Below the pieces are notes generated by a model. The model was not told where the DNA came from, did no database searches, and worked only from the letters and a program-made list of their open reading frames with translations. Both the position numbers and the translations under genes were made by a program. This document shows, piece after piece, positions 30,150-38,356 of a stretch of 64,000 nucleotides of DNA. Positions within the stretch are counted from its first letter, which is position 1. Every line of letters begins with the position of its first letter. This stretch comes from a virus, in IMG/VR virus record IMGVR_UViG_3300044530_001128, positions 1 through 64,000 of that record; one strand, 5' to 3'.

Positions 30150-33104
30150 GTGGCCCTCAAACTCAAGCTGCGCATGCCTCTGCGGCCAGCGGTGCCGGTC
30201 GTCACGTCGCATCTTCCGTTGCGGCGGTTGCGCATGCCCGCATTGCAAACGGTTGCAAAATCCAAGCTTCCGACCGTCGCCAAAGGCACTCGCCCGTCTA
30301 TTATGATCGTCCTCGATCCGATCATTACGGACAATCCCGAGGGCGTCACCGGCCCCGCGACGGGCCTGACATTCTCCAAGCTAAAGCCCTTCATGGAAGC
30401 GGCGGGGCTCAAGGGCGAGGACATCGTCTTCGTGTCGGCCTGCATGCCTGTAGACGAGGCCACCAACAAAAGCGAAAAGAAACTCGGCGCGGCTATCAAG
30501 GCCGACCGGGAGGAATTTGTTAAGGCCGTCTCCTACTGGCGTCCCAAGGTCATCGTCGCCATGGGCAAGTCTGCCGCCAGACAGGTCATGGACAAGGCCG
30601 TCAAGATTACCAAAATCCGGGGCATCGCAGTCACGGATGAAATGTTCAAAATCCCGGTGTTGCCCACGCTAGGCATTCACCATGTCTCCCGGGTACCGGA
30701 ACACGCCGACGTACTTAGTGCCGATCTGCGCACCGTCGTGTCACTCATTCGGGACAAGTACACGGTTAAGACAAACGACATTCGCTCCAAGGCGGACCAC
30801 AAGTGGTGCACCGATTTGTCACCTTACTTGGGGGCCAACAAGCCCAAGATCATAGGGCTCGACATAGAAGGATCGTCGTTCGGTCATGGCTTTCCGCACT
30901 GGTACAATCCGCACGCTAAAATCCTGACGGTCCAGATTGCTACGGCTCCGGGCAAATCCGTCATTGTGCCTATCGACTACCCCAAGTATCCGATTGTCCC
31001 GCTTGTCAGGCAGCGCCTTGTGCGCCAGCTACGGCAATTGCTGCAAGACCCCGAAGTGGAATGCGTCGGGCACAATCTCAAGTTCGACATTATGCAACTG
31101 CGTGCAAAACTTGGCATCCGGGTAGCCAACTACAAGCACGACACGATCCTACTTGTGCACGCCCTCAACGAGAACCTTTTGACCAAGGGCCTCGATGACG
31201 TGACGCGCATCTATCTACCGGAATGGGCGGGGTACAAGGACGACCTTATCCGCAAGTACGGCGACGACATCTATGAGCGTATGCACGAAGTCGAGCCGGA
31301 TGACATGCTGGGTTACGGGTGCCCGGATAGCGATGTTGCGCTGCAGCTTGCCCTAATTCTTGACGCCAAGCTCAAGGCCGATCCCCGGGCGTACAACTGC
31401 TATACCCGCGTCACCATGCCCGCCCAGCGGGCGTTCTGCGACGTGGAGGAGCCGGGCCTAGTCATCAATCGCCCTGCTCTGTCTGCGCTGTACAACACCA
31501 TCGCGGCGCATCAAGCTACCGAGGAGCGGCGTATCAAGGCGTTGGTACCGCCCCGTATTGCGGAAGGGTGCGAGACTACCGGCGTAGGCTTCAAGCTCAC
31601 GAGGCCCAAGCTGTTGCTTGAGTGGCTGTTCACGCATCCTGACGGCTTGAAGCTCAAGCCCATGGCGTGGACTAAGAGCGGGGAAATCTCCGTATCCACC
31701 AAGACCCATCTGACGTACTACAAGGACGAGTACCCCATTGTCTCGGACCTGATCGACTACGTTAAGAACGAGAAGCTCAAAGACACCTTCATCGGCTTGG
31801 ACGAACATGTCGATGACAAGGGCCGCACGGTCCCCAAGTCCGGGTTCTGGCAGTACATCACCCGTGACGGGCGCATCCACCCTTCGTATCTGCTGTTCGT
31901 AACTGTTACGGGGCGCTCGGCCAGCCGCGATCCCAACGGCCAGAATTTCCCCAAGCGCGCAGCCCCGGGCTCCATCACCGAGAAATTTGTCAAGGCGTAT
32001 CGATCCATCTTCGAAGCCCCTCCGGGCTACTGCCTTATCGAGTGCGATCTATCGCAGATCGAGCTACGTGTAGCGGGGATGCTCGCCAATGAGCCGACCT
32101 TCCTGAACATCTATCGGAGTGGGGGCGATATCCATTGCGCCACTGCCGCCGTCGTCATGGGCATTACCCTTGCCCAATTCATGGCCCTTAAAAAGGGCAC
32201 GGCCGCAGAGCAAGCCATCTTCAAGATGCAGCGGTTCCGGGCCAAGGCGGTAAACTTCGGCTTCATCTATGGCATGGGGTGGAAGAAATTCCGGGCCTAC
32301 GCCAAGACAGATTACAACATCAACCTCACCGAGGAAGAAGCCAAGGATATCCGCCGCAAGTTCTTCTCGGGCTATAGCAATCTGCCCGAGTGGCATCAGC
32401 AAATTAAGGACTTCGTCAAGAAGCATAAGTTTGTACGAGCCCTTGACGGTCGCGTTCGCCACCTTCCGGCCGTCATGTCTGACGACGACTCGGCTAGCAG
32501 TATGGCGGAACGGCAGGCTATCAATTCTCCGGTGCAGGGCTTTGCGTCGGACTTGGGGCTAATGGCTATCGCCCGCATGAACGCCGAAGTACCCTACAGC
32601 CTGTTGCGGGTTATCGGGTTTGTACACGATGCTATCGTGTGCATCGCCCCTCTCGACAAAGCCGCCGAGGCTTGTCGGACAGTAAAGAGGTATATGGAAA
32701 CCAACCCACTCAAGGAGTGGTTCAACATCACCATGAGCGTGCCCATTGTCGCAGAAGCGTCGGTTGGCTTGAATTTGAATGCCATGCACGAGCTTGACGA
32801 CAAAGTCCTTAACGACCAAGGTAACGAAACGTACTCCGATCTTGAGCAAGCGGCGCAGGGGCTACCCCGTCTGCCCCGGCCCACCCGCCGTAAACTGTTC
32901 ATGCCCACTGCCCGTCCTGTCCAGCAAAGGAAGCCTCTATGCCGCCCCGTGTTAAAACCGTCGCCCCTGTCGCCGCCGTCAAAGTCCTTGAGGCCATTGA
33001 AGCCTTTGCAGCGGCCAATGACATCGCCCGCGAAGCCACCAGTGCTTCCAACCGCGCTAAGACTGCGGTCCGGAATGCGCTTAAGGGCTACGCCGCAGGG
33101 ATAA
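30150..33104 (+). CDS. polA: DNA polymerase I family A with N-terminal uracil-DNA-glycosylase-like domain
   Basis: 984 residues from GTG 30150 (tag MALKLKLRMPLRP). Residues ~48-205 look like a uracil-DNA glycosylase superfamily domain (IMIVLDPIITDNPEG, TGLTFSKLKPFMEAAGL, VIVAMGKSAARQV), a fusion known from SPO1-type phage polymerases. A 3'-5' exonuclease follows with intact motifs (LDIEG, GHNLKFD, YGCPD). The polymerase has motif A CDLSQIELR (about 630), motif B RFRAKAVNFGFIYG (about 700) and motif C FVHDAI (about 823), where Ala replaces the usual Glu of HDE. The Pro/Arg/Lys-rich last ~90 residues partly overlap the next gene. An in-frame palindrome lies at 30242. Confidence 0.92.
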   Translation: MALKLKLRMPLRPAVPVVTSHLPLRRLRMPALQTVAKSKLPTVAKGTRPSIMIVLDPIITDNPEGVTGPATGLTFSKLKPFMEAAGLKGEDIVFVSACMPVDEATNKSEKKLGAAIKADREEFVKAVSYWRPKVIVAMGKSAARQVMDKAVKITKIRGIAVTDEMFKIPVLPTLGIHHVSRVPEHADVLSADLRTVVSLIRDKYTVKTNDIRSKADHKWCTDLSPYLGANKPKIIGLDIEGSSFGHGFPHWYNPHAKILTVQIATAPGKSVIVPIDYPKYPIVPLVRQRLVRQLRQLLQDPEVECVGHNLKFDIMQLRAKLGIRVANYKHDTILLVHALNENLLTKGLDDVTRIYLPEWAGYKDDLIRKYGDDIYERMHEVEPDDMLGYGCPDSDVALQLALILDAKLKADPRAYNCYTRVTMPAQRAFCDVEEPGLVINRPALSALYNTIAAHQATEERRIKALVPPRIAEGCETTGVGFKLTRPKLLLEWLFTHPDGLKLKPMAWTKSGEISVSTKTHLTYYKDEYPIVSDLIDYVKNEKLKDTFIGLDEHVDDKGRTVPKSGFWQYITRDGRIHPSYLLFVTVTGRSASRDPNGQNFPKRAAPGSITEKFVKAYRSIFEAPPGYCLIECDLSQIELRVAGMLANEPTFLNIYRSGGDIHCATAAVVMGITLAQFMALKKGTAAEQAIFKMQRFRAKAVNFGFIYGMGWKKFRAYAKTDYNINLTEEEAKDIRRKFFSGYSNLPEWHQQIKDFVKKHKFVRALDGRVRHLPAVMSDDDSASSMAERQAINSPVQGFASDLGLMAIARMNAEVPYSLLRVIGFVHDAIVCIAPLDKAAEACRTVKRYMETNPLKEWFNITMSVPIVAEASVGLNLNAMHELDDKVLNDQGNETYSDLEQAAQGLPRLPRPTRRKLFMPTARPVQQRKPLCRPVLKPSPLSPPSKSLRPLKPLQRPMTSPAKPPVLPTALRLRSGMRLRATPQG
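30242..30259. repeat. 18-bp palindrome copy 18
   Basis: ATTGCAAACGGTTGCAAA in the N-terminal linker of the polymerase, read as L-Q-T-V-A-K. Confidence 0.85.
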
Positions 33105-33526
33105 AGGCGACCGAGCCTCCGCGTATGCTGTATCAGGGGAGCCTGTATATGGTGGACGTTACGGAGAGCGAGGAAATCGATGCAGCCAAGTGGCTCGAAA
33201 TGCTGGAGGCTGGGGACATTTCCCGGGAACAGTATCTCGAAGCCATCAGCGTCGGCAAGGAAGCCGCCAAGGCCATTATCGGGGAGGATCAGGTCAACAC
33301 GATCTGCCAAACCATCTATGGCAAGAAAGCCGACGTGCGCGTCGTCAAGTACGATGGAGCGGAAAAACCGGATGGTTCGGTACTTGCTACGGAAAGGAAA
33401 ACGGGGTTAAATCGTATCTCTTCCCTAGCGGTCGGTTCGGTCCGCCCTTTGCAACCGGTTGCAAATCAGCCGCCCAAGCTCAAGGTGCCGGTACGCCGAC
33501 TGATCATGCCGTTGCGCAAACCATAG
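32939..33526 (+). CDS. unrecognised protein overlapping the polymerase gene
   Basis: 195 residues from ATG 32939, with a good AAAGGAAG ribosome-binding site 6 bases upstream, so the 166-base overlap with the polymerase 3' end looks real. The N-terminal ~55 residues are an Ala/Lys-rich helix (VLEAIEAFAAANDIAREATS); the middle is alpha/beta. The C-terminus is basic and Pro-rich (PPKLKVPVRRLIMPLRKP), like tails on other replication proteins. A perfect palindrome at 33448 encodes LQPVAN. Function unknown. Confidence 0.7.
   Translation: MPPRVKTVAPVAAVKVLEAIEAFAAANDIAREATSASNRAKTAVRNALKGYAAGIKATEPPRMLYQGSLYMVDVTESEEIDAAKWLEMLEAGDISREQYLEAISVGKEAAKAIIGEDQVNTICQTIYGKKADVRVVKYDGAEKPDGSVLATERKTGLNRISSLAVGSVRPLQPVANQPPKLKVPVRRLIMPLRKP
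33448..33465. repeat. 18-bp palindrome copy 19 (perfectly symmetric)
   Basis: TTTGCAACCGGTTGCAAA, fully palindromic, inside the preceding gene; read as L-Q-P-V-A-N. Confidence 0.92.
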
Positions 33527-33535
33527 GATACCAGC

Positions 33536-34003
33536 ATGTCCGCCACCATTGCCAAGCTAGACGAAAGCCTGCGCTCCGAATTGCTCCAGAAGCGCGCCAA
33601 ACAGGCCCGGGACGACGAAGTCGAACTGCCGATCATCGGCATGTCGGAAACCTTGCTCGGGCCGATGACCGACGACGAGCGTGAACTGTTTCTCGACCTC
33701 GCCTACTACAGCGGCGAATTCGATGAAGCCCGCAAGACCATGATCGCGGACTTCTATGTCCGGGCCGGTAATGAGCTTCGCGCCATCGACCATATGGACA
33801 AGTTCGATCCCTCCAAATCGAACGTGTTCCATTCGGCCGAAGATGCGCGGGGCTTCTTCGAATTGCAGGCCATGGTGGAATGCCTGCACGGCCTGCTCGC
33901 CGTCAGGCTGGGCCAGCGTTTCGGCTTCGGTCAGAAGTTCGGTTATCGCAAGGGCTTCAACATCGTCCGTACCGGTTACAAGTACGACAACAAGTTCAAG
34001 TGA
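33536..34003 (+). CDS. unrecognised, probably well-expressed protein
   Basis: 155 residues with strongly GC-biased codons, suggesting high expression. Acidic and helical in the first 120 residues (DDERELFLDLAYYSGEFDEA, VFHSAEDARGFFELQAMVE) with a basic aromatic C-terminus (GQKFGYRKGFNIVRTGYKY). Its stop overlaps the primase GTG (GTGA). No family recognised; replication context. Confidence 0.7.
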   Translation: MSATIAKLDESLRSELLQKRAKQARDDEVELPIIGMSETLLGPMTDDERELFLDLAYYSGEFDEARKTMIADFYVRAGNELRAIDHMDKFDPSKSNVFHSAEDARGFFELQAMVECLHGLLAVRLGQRFGFGQKFGYRKGFNIVRTGYKYDNKFK

Positions 34004-35112
34004 ACCGCGCAGCTATCCTTGAGGTAGCCACGTATCTAGGGTTTGGGGCACCTGCCCGCATCCAAGCCTCGCCTAAGTGGATTACCTACCCCTGCCCCTT
34101 TGCCAAGTGGACGCACGGCAATGGGTCGGATCGCCAGCCGTCATTCGGCATCCATGTAAACAAGAACGGCGAGAGTTTCTATTCTTGCTTCGCGTGCAAG
34201 GAAAAGGGTCCACTTGCGGGCATACCCTACAAACTTGGCCGTCTGCGGCAAACGGGTACGGATGGCTGGGCGCTCATCCAAGCCCAAGCCGATAAGATCA
34301 AAGAAATTGAAATTCTCGGGGAACAAGTAATCCCCCGGCCCTATGGGGAAAAGTATGAGGACGAAGAGGGTAAGGAAGTTTCTTGGGTTCCACCGGACCG
34401 ATGGACAGAATTCCGGTACCCCCGAAGTATCTGGCACCCCTACACCGCCGGTCGAGGGATTGACATGCTCACCTCGGTCCGTCTTCGTCTCAGATACGAT
34501 GCTTTTCAACGACGCATCCTCTTTCCTCTTTATGCGCCATGGGGCCAATTCGCAGGTTTTTCGGGTCGTAGAATTGACCCTCCCGCCGGATACGACATCG
34601 ATGGACTTCCAATCGAACAGAACGGGGACAAGTACATTAAGGTGCGAGATTACTTTGGACTCCCAAAGCGAAAGTTTTTTCTTGGGGGAGAGCAGGCACA
34701 GCGTCGAATACGACCACCTAATCATGGAGACTATCGACGGACAACTCCGACAAGTCCGTACAGGGAGAGAGCCGATTGTGTCCTTATCTGTGAAGGTTCA
34801 TTCGACTACGCAGCGCTTGAGAGACTGGCTCTCGGATATCCTCTTGCGAATTTAGGATCGGCTATGACCGATGAAAAGGTACAATTCCTAAAGAACCTCA
34901 ATCTGCCCGTCGTTAATTTCTTCGACAATGACGACGGCGGAAAGGCGGCATGGCGGGACCTCTGCAAGCAAATGTGGGGCTTTGTGCCGCTGCTACGAAC
35001 CAAGTATCCTGCCGGATACGAGGATGCCGACCCCTCGCAGCTTCCGGATAACGTGATCCGCCATATGTTTGACAATCGCGAATTGGTGCTAAAGCCCCCG
35101 GTTGACTTCTAA
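34000..35112 (+). CDS. dnaG: DNA primase, DnaG-like (CHC2 zinc finger + TOPRIM)
   Basis: 370 residues from GTG 34000, which overlaps the previous stop. Residues ~31-68 hold a CHC2-type zinc finger (YPCPFAKWTH, FYSCFACKEKG). The TOPRIM domain lies at ~260-320 (VLICEGSFDYAALE, NFFDNDDGGKAAW), with the conserved Glu and Asp residues. It makes RNA primers for the phage fork. Codons in 34300-34850 are less GC-biased and use more AGA/CGA than flanking genes, perhaps a mosaic join. A nested out-of-frame ORF at 34343 is treated as a shadow. Confidence 0.88.
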   Translation: MNRAAILEVATYLGFGAPARIQASPKWITYPCPFAKWTHGNGSDRQPSFGIHVNKNGESFYSCFACKEKGPLAGIPYKLGRLRQTGTDGWALIQAQADKIKEIEILGEQVIPRPYGEKYEDEEGKEVSWVPPDRWTEFRYPRSIWHPYTAGRGIDMLTSVRLRLRYDAFQRRILFPLYAPWGQFAGFSGRRIDPPAGYDIDGLPIEQNGDKYIKVRDYFGLPKRKFFLGGEQAQRRIRPPNHGDYRRTTPTSPYRERADCVLICEGSFDYAALERLALGYPLANLGSAMTDEKVQFLKNLNLPVVNFFDNDDGGKAAWRDLCKQMWGFVPLLRTKYPAGYEDADPSQLPDNVIRHMFDNRELVLKPPVDF

Positions 35113-35145
35113 AATCCGATCCTATAGATTAGGGGCATCCTTGGT

Positions 35146-35163
35146 TCTGCAATCGTTTGCAAA
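35146..35163. repeat. 18-bp palindrome copy 20
   Basis: TCTGCAATCGTTTGCAAA, intergenic before the SSB gene; its right arm is the -35 of the promoter at 35157. Confidence 0.85.
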
Positions 35164-35185
35164 GCCAGCGAGACAAACCCATAGT
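35157..35185 (+). promoter_or_regulatory. promoter upstream of SSB gene
   Basis: TTGCAA (right arm of the palindrome), 17-bp spacer, CATAGT. Confidence 0.5.
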
Positions 35186-35205
35186 ACCCATAGGACCAAC
35201 CGATC

Positions 35206-36135
35206 ATGGCTCTCCTCAAGAAACCCGTCACTGGCACGCTCCTCTCCCGTCCCGCAGGCACCGCGCTCGCCAAGCCCGGGGTAAATCCCGGAGGCTTCAA
35301 GCCCCTTGCCACGCGTCCCATCGCGCGCCCGTCCAGTGACCCGTTCGGCGGTCCCTCCGTCGATCCGACCCTCGTCCAGCCCGAGGGTTTTGTGCGCAGC
35401 GATCAGATCAACGCCGAGAACGCACGCAACCGCGAAGTCCGCATGGCTACCCCGTACCCGTTCCGCATGAGCGTCGGCGAAAAGGGCAGCGACATGCAGG
35501 ACGGCGTGCGCATCGTGATCACCGACACGGCCCGTGCCGCCAAGCAAGGCATGCCGTACGACAAGATCAAGAACTCGCCGTTCTTCTGCTACATGCACCA
35601 TTGGGGCTACGAGGAGAAGAAATACCAATCGGAAGTGTGCATCCGGGACGGCTCCGAGGGATGCCCGCTCTGCGCCCGTCTCGGCAAGGAAGGTAGCTGG
35701 GAAATGATGCTGACATGCATCGACTCCCGGCCGTACACTCCGAAGTCGGGGCCGAACGCAGGCAAGACGGTTCCCATTTCCCGCAAGCTCTATCAGGTCA
35801 AGACCGGCGTCCAGCCGCAGTTCCAACGCCTGTGGATGCAGCACCACACCTATCGTGGCATGGTGCTGCGGTGCTTCCGGGATAACTCCCGTTCGCCGTC
35901 TGCTGGCTCCACGGTCCAGTTCGAACGTATGATGTCGGAGGCGGAATTGACCGCCCTCGCCAACAAGTTCAAGAGCAAGGAATTGATCACCCCGACCAAT
36001 TACGAGGTGGCCTTCCGTCGTCCGACCCATGCGGACCTCGTGAAGCGCTTCGGCGGGACCGGGGCAGGTGCGATGCTCGGCGCGGCTGACAGCCAGACCG
36101 ATGCAGGTGTGTCCGGGGACGACATTCCGTTCTAG
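35206..36135 (+). CDS. ssb: single-stranded DNA-binding protein with zinc motif and DDIPF tip
   Basis: 309 residues, strongly GC-biased codons and its own promoter, fitting an abundant protein. It starts with the tag MALLKKPVTGTLLSRP and a Pro/Gly/Lys-rich linker (~60 residues). A CxnCxxC cluster (VCIRDGSEGCPLCARLG, about residues 144-158) suggests a zinc site, as in T4 gp32-type proteins. The C-terminus is GDDIPF, the acidic tip by which bacterial SSBs recruit partner proteins. It lies between primase and helicase/recombinase genes. The SSB call rests on the tip, zinc motif, expression signs and context; the fold is not proven by eye. Confidence 0.75.
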   Translation: MALLKKPVTGTLLSRPAGTALAKPGVNPGGFKPLATRPIARPSSDPFGGPSVDPTLVQPEGFVRSDQINAENARNREVRMATPYPFRMSVGEKGSDMQDGVRIVITDTARAAKQGMPYDKIKNSPFFCYMHHWGYEEKKYQSEVCIRDGSEGCPLCARLGKEGSWEMMLTCIDSRPYTPKSGPNAGKTVPISRKLYQVKTGVQPQFQRLWMQHHTYRGMVLRCFRDNSRSPSAGSTVQFERMMSEAELTALANKFKSKELITPTNYEVAFRRPTHADLVKRFGGTGAGAMLGAADSQTDAGVSGDDIPF

Positions 36136-36149
36136 TGGCTTACCCGAAC

Positions 36150-36234
36150 AAGGCCACGGTTCTAGCGTTCCAGTGGCCTTGCTTAGACGGTCACCGAGGG
36201 GGCGGCGGGGAGGATAGACCCCGCCGCTTCCCCC
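36150..36234 (+). terminator. double hairpin after SSB gene
   Basis: AAGGCCAC/GTGGCCTT at 36150-36180, then GCGGCGGGG/CCCCGCCGC at 36202-36227. No U-tract, so attenuation or mRNA end protection is also possible. Confidence 0.5.
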
Positions 36235-36249
36235 TTCCCGGGGTACATT

Positions 36250-37788
36250 ATGCGAAGAATTCCAGTCATTACCGGTATGGCCTACGTGCCAACTACGATG
36301 GTCCCTGTACAGCGGATCATTAACGAGTTGCAGGTAGAATACTGGCGTCCTGCCCAAGACAGCCCCGATATCGAAGCGGACGATATGACGGACGGGCAAG
36401 TGCAGCCGACCGACGAGCGTATGTTGCTCGCTGCCTATGACCTCTCCATACCCGGCTTCATTGGCCTGCCCCGCTGGTATGCCGCAAACAAGTATGCCCA
36501 TATCAAGTTTCTTGACAGGACTGTCCGCGCGGCGCGCGACCCTGCCATGTTCGACGCCTGCACGCTAAAGCCGCGTAATCAGGACCAGAAAGATTTCTTT
36601 GACGACATGATTGCGGCTTGCCGGATGCCGGGGCCAGTGGACAACGTCGCCAATGCCCGTACTGGCGCGGGTAAGACCGCTGCCGTTTTGCACACGATTG
36701 CAAAAGAGATACAGGCCCCTTCGCTTATCATAGTGCCGAAGCACAAGCTCCTGCGCCAATGGTATATGGCTATCGAAAAGTATTTCAATCCGGAGTGGGC
36801 CTACCATAACGTAGGGTGGGTGTACTCCAAGCAAATAGGCTGGGAGAACAAGCCCATAGTCCTTGGCATGCTGCCTAGCATCGCAATGCGCGACTATGGC
36901 CTAGCCTTCTACCGCAACTTCTCTTTCGTCGGCATTGACGAATACCACAATGCGGGGACGCCACGCGGCCAGAACATCCTCTCCAAGTTTCATGCCCGTA
37001 TCCGTATCGGGGTAACTGCCACCAATCGTACCGATGTCGGGTACCGTCTGCAGCGCTGGCATATGGGGCCTCCCCGTATCAAGTCCAAGCAACAGGTCAT
37101 GGCTCCCCGGGCATACGTCGTGGACTACCAGACCGAGGTTAACCAGCGAGATATCAATCCCCGGTATATGACCAGCATCTTGGCTTTCCAGCGCCATGAC
37201 CGGGATGAACTGCTCGCCCGTATCATCAAGACCGGGTATCTGCGGGACCGTCAAATGGTCGTGCTGTCCGACCGCATCGAACACCTTGAGAAATTGCAAC
37301 GGATTGCAAATTCGACCCATGGCATTCCCTACAGCGCCATGGGACTTGTCACCGGCCAGCGATCCGGCAAACCCAAGAAAATGCCAAACGGGCAGTGGAA
37401 AACTCCCCGCATCAAACAGAGCGAGGACGAGCAAGCGGAGTACGCTCTGCGCCAAATCCGGTTTGCTACCTATGGCATCTTCGGGGAAGGCACGGACATC
37501 GAGGAGCTTGATTGGGGGTTAGAAGCCACTCCCCGGGGCAAGATCGTACAGGCTCTCGGCCGTATCGTCCGTCTCGCGGAAGGCAAGGAAACCCCGGAAT
37601 GGTACTCGATCCGGGACATCGTAATTCAGCCAGAACTTATGTCGGGGATATTCGTTGACCCGAACGCCGACCGCGTGTACCCTGATCTGATCAAAACTCA
37701 CCGGGGGCGCATGGCGTCCTTCAAAGAGCAGAATGCTACGGTTGTTTCGGCCAAGATCGAGGACATAGAGGCGCTTATCAATGTTTAA
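36250..37788 (+). CDS. superfamily 2 DNA helicase
   Basis: 512 residues. Motif I ARTGAGKTAA (about residue 136), motif II IDEYHN (about 232), motif III GVTATN, and motif VI QALGRIVR (about 435) mark an SF2 helicase of the XPB/UvsW type. The first ~115 residues are unassigned. Two palindromes inside (36687, 37293) are read as LHTIAK and LQRIAN. UvsW-type helicases act in branch migration and replication fork processing; that role here is inferred from the recombination genes downstream. Overlaps the next gene by 8 bases. Confidence 0.85.
   Translation: MRRIPVITGMAYVPTTMVPVQRIINELQVEYWRPAQDSPDIEADDMTDGQVQPTDERMLLAAYDLSIPGFIGLPRWYAANKYAHIKFLDRTVRAARDPAMFDACTLKPRNQDQKDFFDDMIAACRMPGPVDNVANARTGAGKTAAVLHTIAKEIQAPSLIIVPKHKLLRQWYMAIEKYFNPEWAYHNVGWVYSKQIGWENKPIVLGMLPSIAMRDYGLAFYRNFSFVGIDEYHNAGTPRGQNILSKFHARIRIGVTATNRTDVGYRLQRWHMGPPRIKSKQQVMAPRAYVVDYQTEVNQRDINPRYMTSILAFQRHDRDELLARIIKTGYLRDRQMVVLSDRIEHLEKLQRIANSTHGIPYSAMGLVTGQRSGKPKKMPNGQWKTPRIKQSEDEQAEYALRQIRFATYGIFGEGTDIEELDWGLEATPRGKIVQALGRIVRLAEGKETPEWYSIRDIVIQPELMSGIFVDPNADRVYPDLIKTHRGRMASFKEQNATVVSAKIEDIEALINV
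36687..36704. repeat. 18-bp palindrome copy 21
   Basis: TTTGCACACGATTGCAAA just after the Walker A codons of the helicase, read as L-H-T-I-A-K. Confidence 0.85.
37293..37310. repeat. 18-bp palindrome copy 22 (diverged)
   Basis: ATTGCAACGGATTGCAAA in the helicase, read as L-Q-R-I-A-N; the centre is GG instead of CG. Confidence 0.65.
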
Positions 37789-38356
37789 GGCTAAGCCACC
37801 CCCTCCGCACCTTCGTAAGACTATCGTAACCCCTGTAAGGGAGCCGGTGGTTATTGTCGAAGAGCGTGATCTGGCGGCACAACGCCGGGCTCGCTACCAG
37901 CAAGACGAGGAGCATCGGCAGCGAGTGCTTATCGCTAACCGGCGCAATCGCAGGGCCAAGAACCCCGATGTCTACCAGATGGACGGAAAGGAAGCGGAAA
38001 GACGGCTGGATATCCACGCATCCATCATCAATGTGCGAAAGCCGACCGGGATGCTTGTTGACGCACCGATACTATCTATCCGGGGGTTGTCAATAGTTCT
38101 CGGCCGGGACTACAATACGATCATTAACTGGATTAAGCGGGAGCTTTTACCGGCCCCCGTTTTAACGGTCACGTCCGGCCTCCATTCGGGGATCAACGTG
38201 TACCATCGTGAGGAAATCGCCGTTGTTATCGGAGAGTTAACACGGCATTTTCGGGGTGTGGCTCGCTACAACCAAACTCACGTAACGACGATTGACCGCA
38301 TCAAGGCGGCAGTCGGTAGTGTAAGGGCTTCACTCAAGTACGAGGATAAAGGATAA
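37781..38356 (+). CDS. MerR-like HTH protein 1
   Basis: 191 residues. The N-terminal ~95 residues are basic and helical (QRRARYQQDEEHRQRVLIAN), perhaps a coiled coil. Residues ~105-165 (ILSIRGLSIVLGRDYNTIIN, WIKRELLPAP, NVYHREEIAVVI) look like a MerR/excisionase-type winged helix. A similar domain occurs in the gene at 44366. Possible transcription regulator or DNA-structure protein. Overlaps the next gene by one base. Confidence 0.65.
   Translation: MFKAKPPPPHLRKTIVTPVREPVVIVEERDLAAQRRARYQQDEEHRQRVLIANRRNRRAKNPDVYQMDGKEAERRLDIHASIINVRKPTGMLVDAPILSIRGLSIVLGRDYNTIINWIKRELLPAPVLTVTSGLHSGINVYHREEIAVVIGELTRHFRGVARYNQTHVTTIDRIKAAVGSVRASLKYEDKG

Noticed and set aside
34343-34855. 170-aa ORF in another + frame within the primase
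   Set aside because: Overlaps the TOPRIM-coding frame; no ribosome-binding site and no protein-like motif. Probably reflects the lower GC of this stretch.
36135-36323. 62-aa ORF between SSB and helicase genes
   Set aside because: GTG start, spans two strong hairpins, composition not protein-like.
35122-36501. 459-aa ORF on the - strand
   Set aside because: Antisense to the SSB-like gene and runs across promoter and intergenic hairpins.
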